From assembly GCA_938003575.1 (NCBI GenBank), contig CALKYG010000122.1, forward strand, positions 1 to 20,087: a DNA stretch of 20,087 nt, read 5' to 3'. Below, in pieces: positions 14,658-20,087 of this stretch. The notes under the pieces are model-generated. The model was given only the letters and a program-made list of their open reading frames with translations. It made no database searches and was not told the DNA's origin. Every line of letters starts with the position of its first letter. Position 1 is the stretch's first letter. The position numbers were made by a program, and so were the translations under genes. Source of the DNA: an uncultured Alphaproteobacteria bacterium (lineage in GTDB: Bacteria; Pseudomonadota; Alphaproteobacteria; Caulobacterales; Parvularculaceae).

Positions 14658-16451
14658 TTAATGTCGCGTCCGCCGGATGAGATCGGCCATATTTCTGGTC
14701 AGACGGATTGGCGCCGCCGCCGGCGGCGCGGCGTTGTCGGGTCCCTTCGGCGGCGGCGGAAATGTCCAGCCGGCCGGCATCGTCGGTTCCCGGAACTTCG
14801 GAAGGCTGATGTAAGGCAGATCCAGTTCATAGATCGCATCGTCAAGACCGATGAAGAGCACGCGAACGCCGCGTTCGGTCGGTCCTAGCCGCGAGGCAAG
14901 CTCCGAGGCCGTCACCGCGCGGCGGGTTTCGTGTCGGACGCTTTCGGTGCGGCTGACGCGGCCGCCGGAGCGCGTGGCGCTCCGGACGGGCCGCTCGATT
15001 TCCTGCTCGCCGATAAGACGGCTGATATCCTCCGCCGCTTCGCTTGCGTTGATCCGGGTGACAATCTTTGTGCCGGTTATTCCGAACCAGGATTTCGCCT
15101 GGTCCTGTCCGTAGACGGCCCGGATTTGCGCCGTGTCTTGCGCGCCGATAACGACGGCGACGCCCTTCGAGCGACCGAGTTCAAGGAATGTCGAAAATCG
15201 CCTGATCGGCGGCAACTGCGGAAATTCATCGAGGAAAAGCCAAATCCGCCGCTCCGCGCTTTCCAGCAAATTCGGGCTGCCGACGGCGGAGGCGAGCAGT
15301 CCGAGCATGCTGCCGATCCAGATGCTGGAAAGTTCGGGATAACCCGGATCATGTTGCAGGATCAGCGGCCGGCGCGGCGTCGGATTTTGAAGCCATGCGC
15401 GAATGGAAAACCGCCCCGCTGCGGCGTCGGGCCAGGCTTCCGCGAGAACCGAAACGATGCGCATGTGAGTTTGAAACGTGGTGAGAATGCTGAGCGTCGT
15501 TTTGCTATTGGGCTGATTGAGGAGGCGAAGCGCATTTGGATTGTGATTCCTGGCATACGACCTCAGCACATCCGCATCGGCCGTAACAACGGCCTCCAGG
15601 TCGACCCAGCTCCAATTGCGGGCTTTGGTTGACTGGAGGTGGACGAGGCATGCGACGAATATTTCCTGTGCGGCCTGAGACCACATCGGATCGGCGCTCG
15701 GCGGAATGAAGCGGGCGGCCAATTCGCGAGCATCCTGTTTGATGCAGCAATCCGCCGCTATGTCCCAAACCTGGGACCGCCGATCATGCGGCGCGACGAG
15801 AAGCGGTTCCAGCAGAGCGGGGAGGCCCGCCATCATGTCGCCCTTGGTGTCGAGCACCAGCACGCCGTCGTCGCGGGAGATCGCCTCGATGATGAGATGC
15901 AGCATGGTTTGTGTTTTGCCTCCGCCGACGCTGCCCAAGATCAGGAAGTGTCGCGTTTCTCTGTCGCGGCTGATCGCAATAGGCGGCAGCAATTCGACGC
16001 CGCGCCCGCCAATCCTGCATTCGTCCGCGCAAGCCTTCGCGAAGGCGCTTAACCCTTGCGCGCCGGCGTTGAGGCGTGCGCCTCGCGTCACTCTGAAGGT
16101 CGGGCGGTCGCTTTTGAGGCATAGGGCGAAAGCAAGAAGCGCCGCGAGGCCGAGAGCGCCCGCGCCGGCGACGGCGGCGCAACGAAACTCGAAGGCGTCG
16201 AGGGCGCCGTATTCCGCGAGGCGTCGCCGGCAGGCTTGCCAATCATCGCTGGAAGCACGATCGCCGAGGAGCGCGAGCGCTCGCACCTTGAAGCACGCTT
16301 GAACGCCAGTGGCGGAAAGCGGCGCGCTGCTTCCATTCGGCAGAATCGCCAGCGGCGGCCAGCGGTTGAAGCCGAGTTGATAGCCGGCGGTCATTACAGC
16401 AAATCCTGTGAGGGAGGCGACAAACGTCGCGATCTTCAGACGCCGGATCAT
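14658..16451 (-). CDS. TraD/TrwB-type conjugative coupling ATPase
   Basis: The 597-aa protein has two N-terminal membrane segments (about residues 6-25 and 91-112) with a short external loop, then a cytoplasmic motor domain. Walker A is GSVGGGKT (173-180), Walker B is IWLFLDEF (403-410), and further family segments are VLVLDTKGDMM, DPGYPELSSIWIGSML and FGITGTKIVTRIN. The C-terminus is Pro/Ala-rich. Coupling proteins bind the relaxosome and hand DNA to a type IV secretion channel. The start overlaps the end of the RHH gene by ATGA, and the relaxase follows by 3 bp, giving one operon. No channel genes are present in the window. Confidence 0.92.
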   Translation of the reverse strand: MIRRLKIATFVASLTGFAVMTAGYQLGFNRWPPLAILPNGSSAPLSATGVQACFKVRALALLGDRASSDDWQACRRRLAEYGALDAFEFRCAAVAGAGALGLAALLAFALCLKSDRPTFRVTRGARLNAGAQGLSAFAKACADECRIGGRGVELLPPIAISRDRETRHFLILGSVGGGKTQTMLHLIIEAISRDDGVLVLDTKGDMMAGLPALLEPLLVAPHDRRSQVWDIAADCCIKQDARELAARFIPPSADPMWSQAAQEIFVACLVHLQSTKARNWSWVDLEAVVTADADVLRSYARNHNPNALRLLNQPNSKTTLSILTTFQTHMRIVSVLAEAWPDAAAGRFSIRAWLQNPTPRRPLILQHDPGYPELSSIWIGSMLGLLASAVGSPNLLESAERRIWLFLDEFPQLPPIRRFSTFLELGRSKGVAVVIGAQDTAQIRAVYGQDQAKSWFGITGTKIVTRINASEAAEDISRLIGEQEIERPVRSATRSGGRVSRTESVRHETRRAVTASELASRLGPTERGVRVLFIGLDDAIYELDLPYISLPKFREPTMPAGWTFPPPPKGPDNAAPPAAAPIRLTRNMADLIRRTRH

Positions 16452-16780
16452 GCCGCCCTCCCGGCGCTTTCGCCGGTCAGCGCTTTCAGCAGCGCGTCGA
16501 ACATGGCGAGGAGATCGTGCGCGGCTTGATCGGACGCATGCGCTTTGGCGTGCGTCTCGCGGCTTTGCTGTTCCATGGCTGCCAGGCGGCGCTCAATCAG
16601 CATCAGCCGGTCGGCGAGCGCTTTGTTGTCGCCGCCGGCAAGGCCCGTGCGGATGAGATCGCGGGCGACCCCCGTCGGGCTGGCCATGAGAGCGTAAGCG
16701 CGGGCCTGCAATTGCTCGATTTCGGCGAGGGTGAGCCGGAGGGAAACCGGCTTGGTCTTATCGGCCATTGCCTTGCCCAC
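16448..16780 (-). CDS. Ribbon-helix-helix relaxosome accessory protein (TrwA/MobC-like)
   Basis: About 106-110 aa. The N-terminal KPVSLRLTLAEIEQLQARAY with the following SPTGVARDLIRTGL looks like a ribbon-helix-helix DNA-binding fold; the C-terminal half (ADRLMLIERRLAAMEQQSRE...DLLAMFDALLKAL) is probably a coiled coil for oligomerisation. Small RHH proteins directly upstream of a coupling protein and a TrwC relaxase usually bind oriT, bend it and regulate the operon. The gene starts at GTG (16780) or ATG (16768), both inside the end of the HTH gene upstream, and overlaps traD by ATGA. Confidence 0.75.
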   Translation of the reverse strand: MGKAMADKTKPVSLRLTLAEIEQLQARAYALMASPTGVARDLIRTGLAGGDNKALADRLMLIERRLAAMEQQSRETHAKAHASDQAAHDLLAMFDALLKALTGESAGRAA

Positions 16781-17030
16781 GGTCTGCTGTGTTCTGGCGC
16801 TGGCGTTCCGCCATCCATTGGAGGAGCGTGCGCCGCTGGTATCGCACCGATCGGGCGCCGATCTTCAGAAAAGGCGGGCCGTCGCCTCGCGAGCGCCAGG
16901 TGTGAAGCGTGCAGGCGGGAAAGCCGATGATCCGGCTGGCCTCAGTGGTGTTGACCGCCTCGTCGAGCCAGCCAGGGCTGTCCTTCACAATCTCGCTGAG
17001 GGTCGGCAAATCGTCGGCAGAGTGCGGCAT
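16758..17030 (-). CDS. AlpA/excisionase-like helix-turn-helix protein
   Basis: In this 90-aa protein, residues about 28-75 form the winged HTH of the excisionase/HTH_17 family: TTEASRIIGFPACTLHTWRSRGDGPPFLKIGARSVRYQRRTLLQWMAERQ. Such proteins act as recombination directionality factors or as transcriptional regulators of element genes. It heads the mobilisation operon and overlaps the RHH gene, so it may link excision to transfer. An inverted repeat at 17038-17058 lies immediately before its ATG and may be its operator. Confidence 0.85.
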   Translation of the reverse strand: MPHSADDLPTLSEIVKDSPGWLDEAVNTTEASRIIGFPACTLHTWRSRGDGPPFLKIGARSVRYQRRTLLQWMAERQRQNTADRGQGNGR

Positions 17031-17037
17031 GACAGAA

Positions 17038-17058
17038 CTCCGTACATGTTGGACGGAG
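17038..17058 (-). promoter_or_regulatory. Dyad in the leader of the mobilisation operon
   Basis: CTCCGT and ACGGAG pair around a 9-nt centre (ACATGTTGG on the plus strand), 7 bp from the ATG of the HTH gene. It could be an operator for the HTH or RHH product, or part of oriT. Confidence 0.4.
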
Positions 17059-17143
17059 CAAGCGAACCACCCGGAAGAGCCGCGAAAAAGGAAATAGATT
17101 TCGTCGAACGCGGACGAGCGCCATCGACGACCCGCCCGCCCGC

Positions 17144-17944
17144 CTAACTTTCTGGTCCGAGGATGTTTTTCATCTGGCGGGTGATGGTTTCGAGCGACGG
17201 CAAATCCTTTTCGTCAAATTCCGTCGCGGCGATTTTGCGCGCATCATACGCCAGCATGCTGCGTTGCAAATGGGGATTGGCGTCACGCAACTTATGGATC
17301 AGTTCTTCTATTCGAATCCATCCAGCCTTGCGCGGGCGCCCGCGCAAAGCAACCAAGACGAGGTCATCGTCGGACTTTACGCCAGGATTCGCGGCAGGTG
17401 AGGCGACGCCCTGCAGGAAGTCCGGCAAGGCATAGCCCTTGAGGACCATCCACGCGCGGAGCGTTGATTTAGTCAGCAGGATGTCGCCAAGGATCGAATG
17501 CGCCTTCGGCGGGAAGGAGGCATAAGGGATATGCCCCAGCGCTCGGAGCGCGCCTTCCATGACGCCCGAAGCGCGCGGGAATTTCGTAAATTCCGACCAA
17601 TTCTCCGCTTTTCCCGGAAGGGCGTCACGCTCGCACAGTATTTCGGCGACGGTCGCGGCCGTCACCGCGAAATATTCCTGCGGCTGAGCGTCAACGGGCA
17701 TTCGGGGAAGGAAACCTTCTTTCGGCGGCGCCTCGATCCGCAGCAGCGGCAGGTCCCAATTTTCGGCGGAGTCGGCGCCGTGACGGGCGCATTCTCCACG
17801 CTCGAATTCGCGCGCGAAGATGGCATATTTGAACAGCTCCAGGATGTCGCGTGCCTCGATTCCCGACTGTTCGCGCGCGATCAAGAGGGCGGCTCGCTTC
17901 AGCGATATAAAGTTTTCGTCGAGGGGTGAAACAAACTCCGGCAT
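17144..17944 (-). CDS. Hypothetical protein of 266 aa
   Basis: Not recognised. The protein is soluble, without signal or membrane segment. The N-terminus MPEFVSPLDENFISLKRAALLIARE resembles a helix-turn-helix lead, and the C-terminal part has LVALRGRPRKAGWIRIEELIHKL, with an RGRPRK AT-hook-like stretch, then KDLPSLETITRQMKNIL, which looks like a second DNA-binding helix pair. That would suit a regulator of the element. It sits on the same strand between the antitoxin gene (67 bp upstream) and the mobilisation operon (113 bp downstream). A regulatory role is inferred only from the Lys/Arg-rich patches and position. Confidence 0.7.
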   Translation of the reverse strand: MPEFVSPLDENFISLKRAALLIAREQSGIEARDILELFKYAIFAREFERGECARHGADSAENWDLPLLRIEAPPKEGFLPRMPVDAQPQEYFAVTAATVAEILCERDALPGKAENWSEFTKFPRASGVMEGALRALGHIPYASFPPKAHSILGDILLTKSTLRAWMVLKGYALPDFLQGVASPAANPGVKSDDDLVLVALRGRPRKAGWIRIEELIHKLRDANPHLQRSMLAYDARKIAATEFDEKDLPSLETITRQMKNILGPES

Positions 17945-18010
17945 GAATGCGCTGACCTGCCGCCCGTTCCTGAAATCAGACCCGCTTTGGGAGGATGAAT
18001 TGACGCCAGG

Positions 18011-18292
18011 TCATACTGCGACGGAAAGCCGAAGTCCGAGAGCCCTCAGGACTCTGGCGACAGTTGCAAATTCCGGATTGCCGTCCGGCGAAAGCGCTTT
18101 GTAGAGATTGGCGCGGCCAAGGCCGGCGGCCTGCGCAATTTCGGTCATGCCTTTGGAGCGGGCGATGTCGCCGAGCGCGGCTTTGAGCAAATCGGGGTCG
18201 CCATCTTCGAGAACGGCGTCGAGATAGGCGGCGATGTCTTCCTTCGTCGCCAGAGTGTCGGCTGCGTCCCAAGGGCGTGTCATGCGCGCCAT
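18011..18292 (-). CDS. HigA-like HTH antitoxin
   Basis: The chosen ATG gives 93 aa beginning MARMTRPWDAADTLATKEDI, with GAGGAAG as ribosome site. The N-terminal part (ATKEDIAAYLDAVLEDGDPDLLKAALGDIARSKGM) and the HTH (TEIAQAAGLGRANLYKALS, PEFATVARVLRALGLRLSV) match the addiction-module antidote family paired with phage-Gp49-like toxins. It lies 10 bp behind the toxin gene; toxin-first order is normal for this family. It should neutralise the toxin and repress the shared promoter. Confidence 0.92.
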   Translation of the reverse strand: MARMTRPWDAADTLATKEDIAAYLDAVLEDGDPDLLKAALGDIARSKGMTEIAQAAGLGRANLYKALSPDGNPEFATVARVLRALGLRLSVAV

Positions 18293-18302
18293 GTCTTCCT
18301 CT

Positions 18303-18593
18303 CTAATGTTCCCGCGCCAGTTCAAGAGCGCGGGCGATATCGCGATCCTGGCGCCGCTTGTCGCCGCCGCAGAGCAGAATGATCAGCGTTTCGCCGCGCC
18401 CGACGAAATAAACGCGGTAGCCGGGACCATAATCGATCCGCATTTCCGAGACGCCGGCGCCGACCGGTTTCACGTCGCCTGGATTGCCAAGCGACAGCCG
18501 GCGAAGGCGGGCCGTGATGCGAGCGCGCGCCTCGCGGTCCCGAAGCTCCTCAAACCACTCCGCGAAGACGTCGGTCTGCCTGACCTCAATCAT
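18303..18593 (-). CDS. HigB/RelE-superfamily toxin (Gp49-like)
   Basis: The protein has 96 aa, and the start is set by a GGAGGG ribosome site. MIEVRQTDVFAEWFEELRDREARARITARLRRLSLGNPGDVKPVGAGVSEMRIDYGPGYRVYF is the standard order of the family, with conserved Arg residues in MRIDYGPGYRVYF and a final GGDKRRQDRDIARA. These toxins cleave mRNA at the ribosome. The gene starts only about 20 bp after the integrase stop on the same strand, so it may be transcribed with the integrase as well as from its own promoter. Confidence 0.93.
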   Translation of the reverse strand: MIEVRQTDVFAEWFEELRDREARARITARLRRLSLGNPGDVKPVGAGVSEMRIDYGPGYRVYFVGRGETLIILLCGGDKRRQDRDIARALELAREH

Positions 18594-18605
18594 CGCACCC
18601 TCCAT

Positions 18606-18631
18606 TTGTCTCTTATAAAGGACAATTTGTC
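18606..18631 (-). promoter_or_regulatory. Triple TTGTC/GACAA operator-promoter of the toxin-antitoxin pair
   Basis: Within 26 bp there are three alternating half-sites: 18606-18610, 18621-18625 and 18627-18631. They form GACAA-A-TTGTC and a second dyad across an AT-rich centre TTATAA. TTGACA begins the set on the minus strand. The array covers the integrase stop codon and lies just upstream of the toxin ribosome site, as expected for autoregulation. Confidence 0.6.
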
Positions 18632-19863
18632 AAGCCGGGGCCGTCTTGCGGCGTCGCGCCGCGATCGGCGGAAATTGCTCCTTGGTCCTCTCCGGCCGAT
18701 TTCTCCTTCTCGGCGAAGATCGCGCCGACGAGTTGCGTCGCCTGTTTCAGCGGATCATTCGCGATATGAGCGTAGCGCGCCGTCGTCTGGACGCTGCGAT
18801 GGCCGAGGAGGCCGCCGATCAGCGCCAGCGGAACGCCGGCGCCGACGGCGAAACTCGCGAAACTGTGCCGAAGATCATGGATGCGCACGTCGTCGAGGCC
18901 GGCCGCCTTTCGCACGCGCCGCCAAGGCTTCTGCAGATTGATGAGGTGCCTGCCCGGATTGTAGCCGGCGATCACAAACGGATTGCCTGGTTCGTGCGGC
19001 AGGTCCGTCAGCAATTCGAGCGTCGGAGCATTCAGGGGGATCGCTTTCGCGCCATGACGATCAGTTTTGTGTTTCTCGAAAATGATCCTGGCGTTCGGCA
19101 GATCGACGCTTGACCATTCGAGCGTCGTGATTTCGCTCAATCGACAGCCTGTATAAATCAGCAGGCGGATCGCCGCCGCCTCGTAGATATTGATAGATTT
19201 ATTCGCTTCCGCCACGTCGAGCGCGGCGAAAAGCGCCTTGAGTTCGTCCGCACTCAAGAATCGCTCCCGCTTCCTTTCGGGATAATGCTTGATGACCGAA
19301 GCGGGATTGCTGCCGCGCGGGATCATTTCCCAGCGCTCGGCGCAGTTCAGCATCGCCCGCAACAGCGCAAGGCAGCGATTCGCATTATACGGGGTCTCCC
19401 GCATGTCGGTGTGAAGCCTCGAAATATCGGCGGGTTTGAGGTCGATCAGCTTTCGCGAACCGATTCGCGGCTTGATCAGCTTTTCGATGAACCATGCATT
19501 ACCCTCGATCGTCCGCGGCTTGCAGCGGCCGGCGCAATGCTCGCGCATATAGGCGTCAGCAAGCTGGCCGACGGTTTCGCTGTGAAGCCGGACGCGTCGG
19601 TCTTCTGCTGGATCGCCTCCGGCTGCGATCTCGCCCATCAGTTTGACGGCGTGTTTGCGTGCTTGGTCGAGCGTCACCTTGCCGAGGGTGCCGAGCGAAA
19701 CGCGTCGGCTGCGACCATTTGAGTTTCGGTATTGGACGATGAACGTCTTGACGCCCGTCGTTTTTGCTCTGAGGCCAAAGCCGGGTAAGCTGTCGTCCCA
19801 CACGACGACATCGCGATCGGTCGCGTTTAACTTGGAAACAAAGGACTTGTTGAGCTTCGGCAT
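18613..19863 (-). CDS. int: Tyrosine recombinase (integrase) of the element
   Basis: The 416-aa protein has an N-terminal DUF4102-type arm-binding domain (residues 1-90, WDDSLPGFGLRAKTTGVKTF), a core-binding domain and the catalytic domain with all active residues: R241 (TGCRLSEI), the Lys region near EKHKTDRHG, H329 and R332 (IHDLRHSFAS), H355 (GLLGHRSVQTTARY) and nucleophile Y364. It catalyses site-specific integration, here evidently at tRNA-Lys, whose 3' segment lies 170 bp from its start. It points into the element and away from the att site. The last 40 residues are low-complexity, and its stop codon lies inside the toxin-antitoxin operator. Confidence 0.95.
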   Translation of the reverse strand: MPKLNKSFVSKLNATDRDVVVWDDSLPGFGLRAKTTGVKTFIVQYRNSNGRSRRVSLGTLGKVTLDQARKHAVKLMGEIAAGGDPAEDRRVRLHSETVGQLADAYMREHCAGRCKPRTIEGNAWFIEKLIKPRIGSRKLIDLKPADISRLHTDMRETPYNANRCLALLRAMLNCAERWEMIPRGSNPASVIKHYPERKRERFLSADELKALFAALDVAEANKSINIYEAAAIRLLIYTGCRLSEITTLEWSSVDLPNARIIFEKHKTDRHGAKAIPLNAPTLELLTDLPHEPGNPFVIAGYNPGRHLINLQKPWRRVRKAAGLDDVRIHDLRHSFASFAVGAGVPLALIGGLLGHRSVQTTARYAHIANDPLKQATQLVGAIFAEKEKSAGEDQGAISADRGATPQDGPGLTNCPL

Positions 19864-19872
19864 GTCGATTTC

Positions 19873-19892
19873 GGGTAAGCATGGGGTAAGCA
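19873..19892. repeat. Two direct GGGTAAGCA repeats before the integrase
   Basis: The 9-mer occurs at 19873-19881 and 19884-19892, 11 bp apart (one helical turn), between the integrase start and the att site. The position suits arm-type integrase or excisionase binding sites. Confidence 0.4.
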
Positions 19893-20032
19893 GACAGAGT
19901 CAAAACCGGTCAGAGCCCATCATAGCGCCTAAAAATTGGAATGTCGAACAAAGTGTTGAGTTTATTGAATAAAGTTTGATCAGAATGGACTAGTATGGAT
20001 GGTATTAGACAGGCGAATACTTGTTTTTACTC

Positions 20033-20079
20033 GACTTTTAATCAGAGGGTCGATGGTTCGATCCCATCCGGGCTCACCA
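20033..20079 (+). other. Attachment site: 3' segment of tRNA-Lys(TTT)
   Basis: From GACTTTTAATCAGA onward this is the 3' part of a tRNA: anticodon loop CTTTTAA (anticodon TTT, Lys), 3' anticodon stem TCAGA, variable loop, T stem-loop GATGG-TTCGATC-CCATC, acceptor strand CGGGCTC, discriminator A and CCA. The 5' side of the anticodon stem would have to be TCTGA but reads CTCGA, and no D-arm or 5' acceptor strand (GAGCCCG) is present. This is therefore not a functional tRNA but the crossover repeat left at one end of the element. The chromosomal flank starts at 20080, and the intact tRNA gene should lie left of the window. Confidence 0.85.
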
Positions 20080-20087
20080 CTTCTCTT

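Noticed and set aside
14931..15632. Plus-strand frame opposite the coupling-protein gene
   Set aside because: It is antisense to a gene with both Walker motifs. The translation has no recognisable domain.
20003..20079. Complete tRNA gene at the right end
   Set aside because: The 5' acceptor strand, D-arm and 5' anticodon stem do not match the 3' half. Only the 3' segment is present, so it is an attachment repeat.
1..20087. CRISPR array, rRNA genes or insertion sequences
   Set aside because: I saw no regularly spaced repeats, no rRNA signature sequences and no transposase with a DDE or HUH-transposase pattern apart from the relaxase and integrase.

Overview
The window is high-GC DNA with many overlapping start/stop junctions. 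Its gene content suggests an alphaproteobacterium of the Rhizobiales/Hyphomicrobiales type, possibly a methylotroph such as Methylocystis. That placement rests on gene style alone. The features are an ArdC/ParB/DUF736 accessory module, a TrwC-type mobilisation operon, and a tyrosine integrase next to the 3' part of a tRNA-Lys.

Layout. (1) 1-836 is a visibly AT-richer patch. It holds the C-terminal end of a JAB/DUF4329-like metalloprotease-fold protein and a small exported protein behind it, arranged like a polymorphic-toxin tip with its immunity gene. (2) 1076-5053 is a minus-strand block: a SAM methyltransferase, a phytanoyl-CoA-dioxygenase-like enzyme, a multi-pass membrane protein and a second methyltransferase. 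It looks like surface-glycan or small-molecule decoration, and its last downstream ORF runs into the AT-rich patch. (3) 5313-7627 is a plus-strand, stop/start-overlapping run of the four type II secretion minor pseudopilins gspH-I-J-K. No other secretion gene is in view.

(4) 7628-20079 is a mobilisable element. On the plus strand are ardC, a small ORF, parB and a DUF736 gene, with strongly hairpin-forming DNA before ardC and between parB and DUF736. On the minus strand, reading from the right end inward, are the integrase, a HigB/HigA-like toxin-antitoxin pair, an unknown 266-aa protein, an AlpA/Xis-like HTH protein, a ribbon-helix-helix relaxosome protein, a TraD/TrwB coupling ATPase and a short TrwC relaxase. 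A HEPN-like protein gene lies between the two arms as probable cargo.

How it works together. The HTH protein, the RHH protein, TraD and TrwC form a compact DNA-processing set. No mating-pore (T4SS) genes are visible, so the element looks like an integrative mobilisable element that borrows another element's channel. ArdC would protect incoming DNA, ParB and the toxin-antitoxin pair would favour maintenance, and the integrase would insert the element at the 3' end of tRNA-Lys. Only a 47-bp 3' segment of that tRNA is present (20033-20079), so the intact tRNA gene is expected beyond the left edge of the window. If so, the whole window, including the pseudopilin and methyltransferase blocks, may lie inside one island, or inside nested islands.
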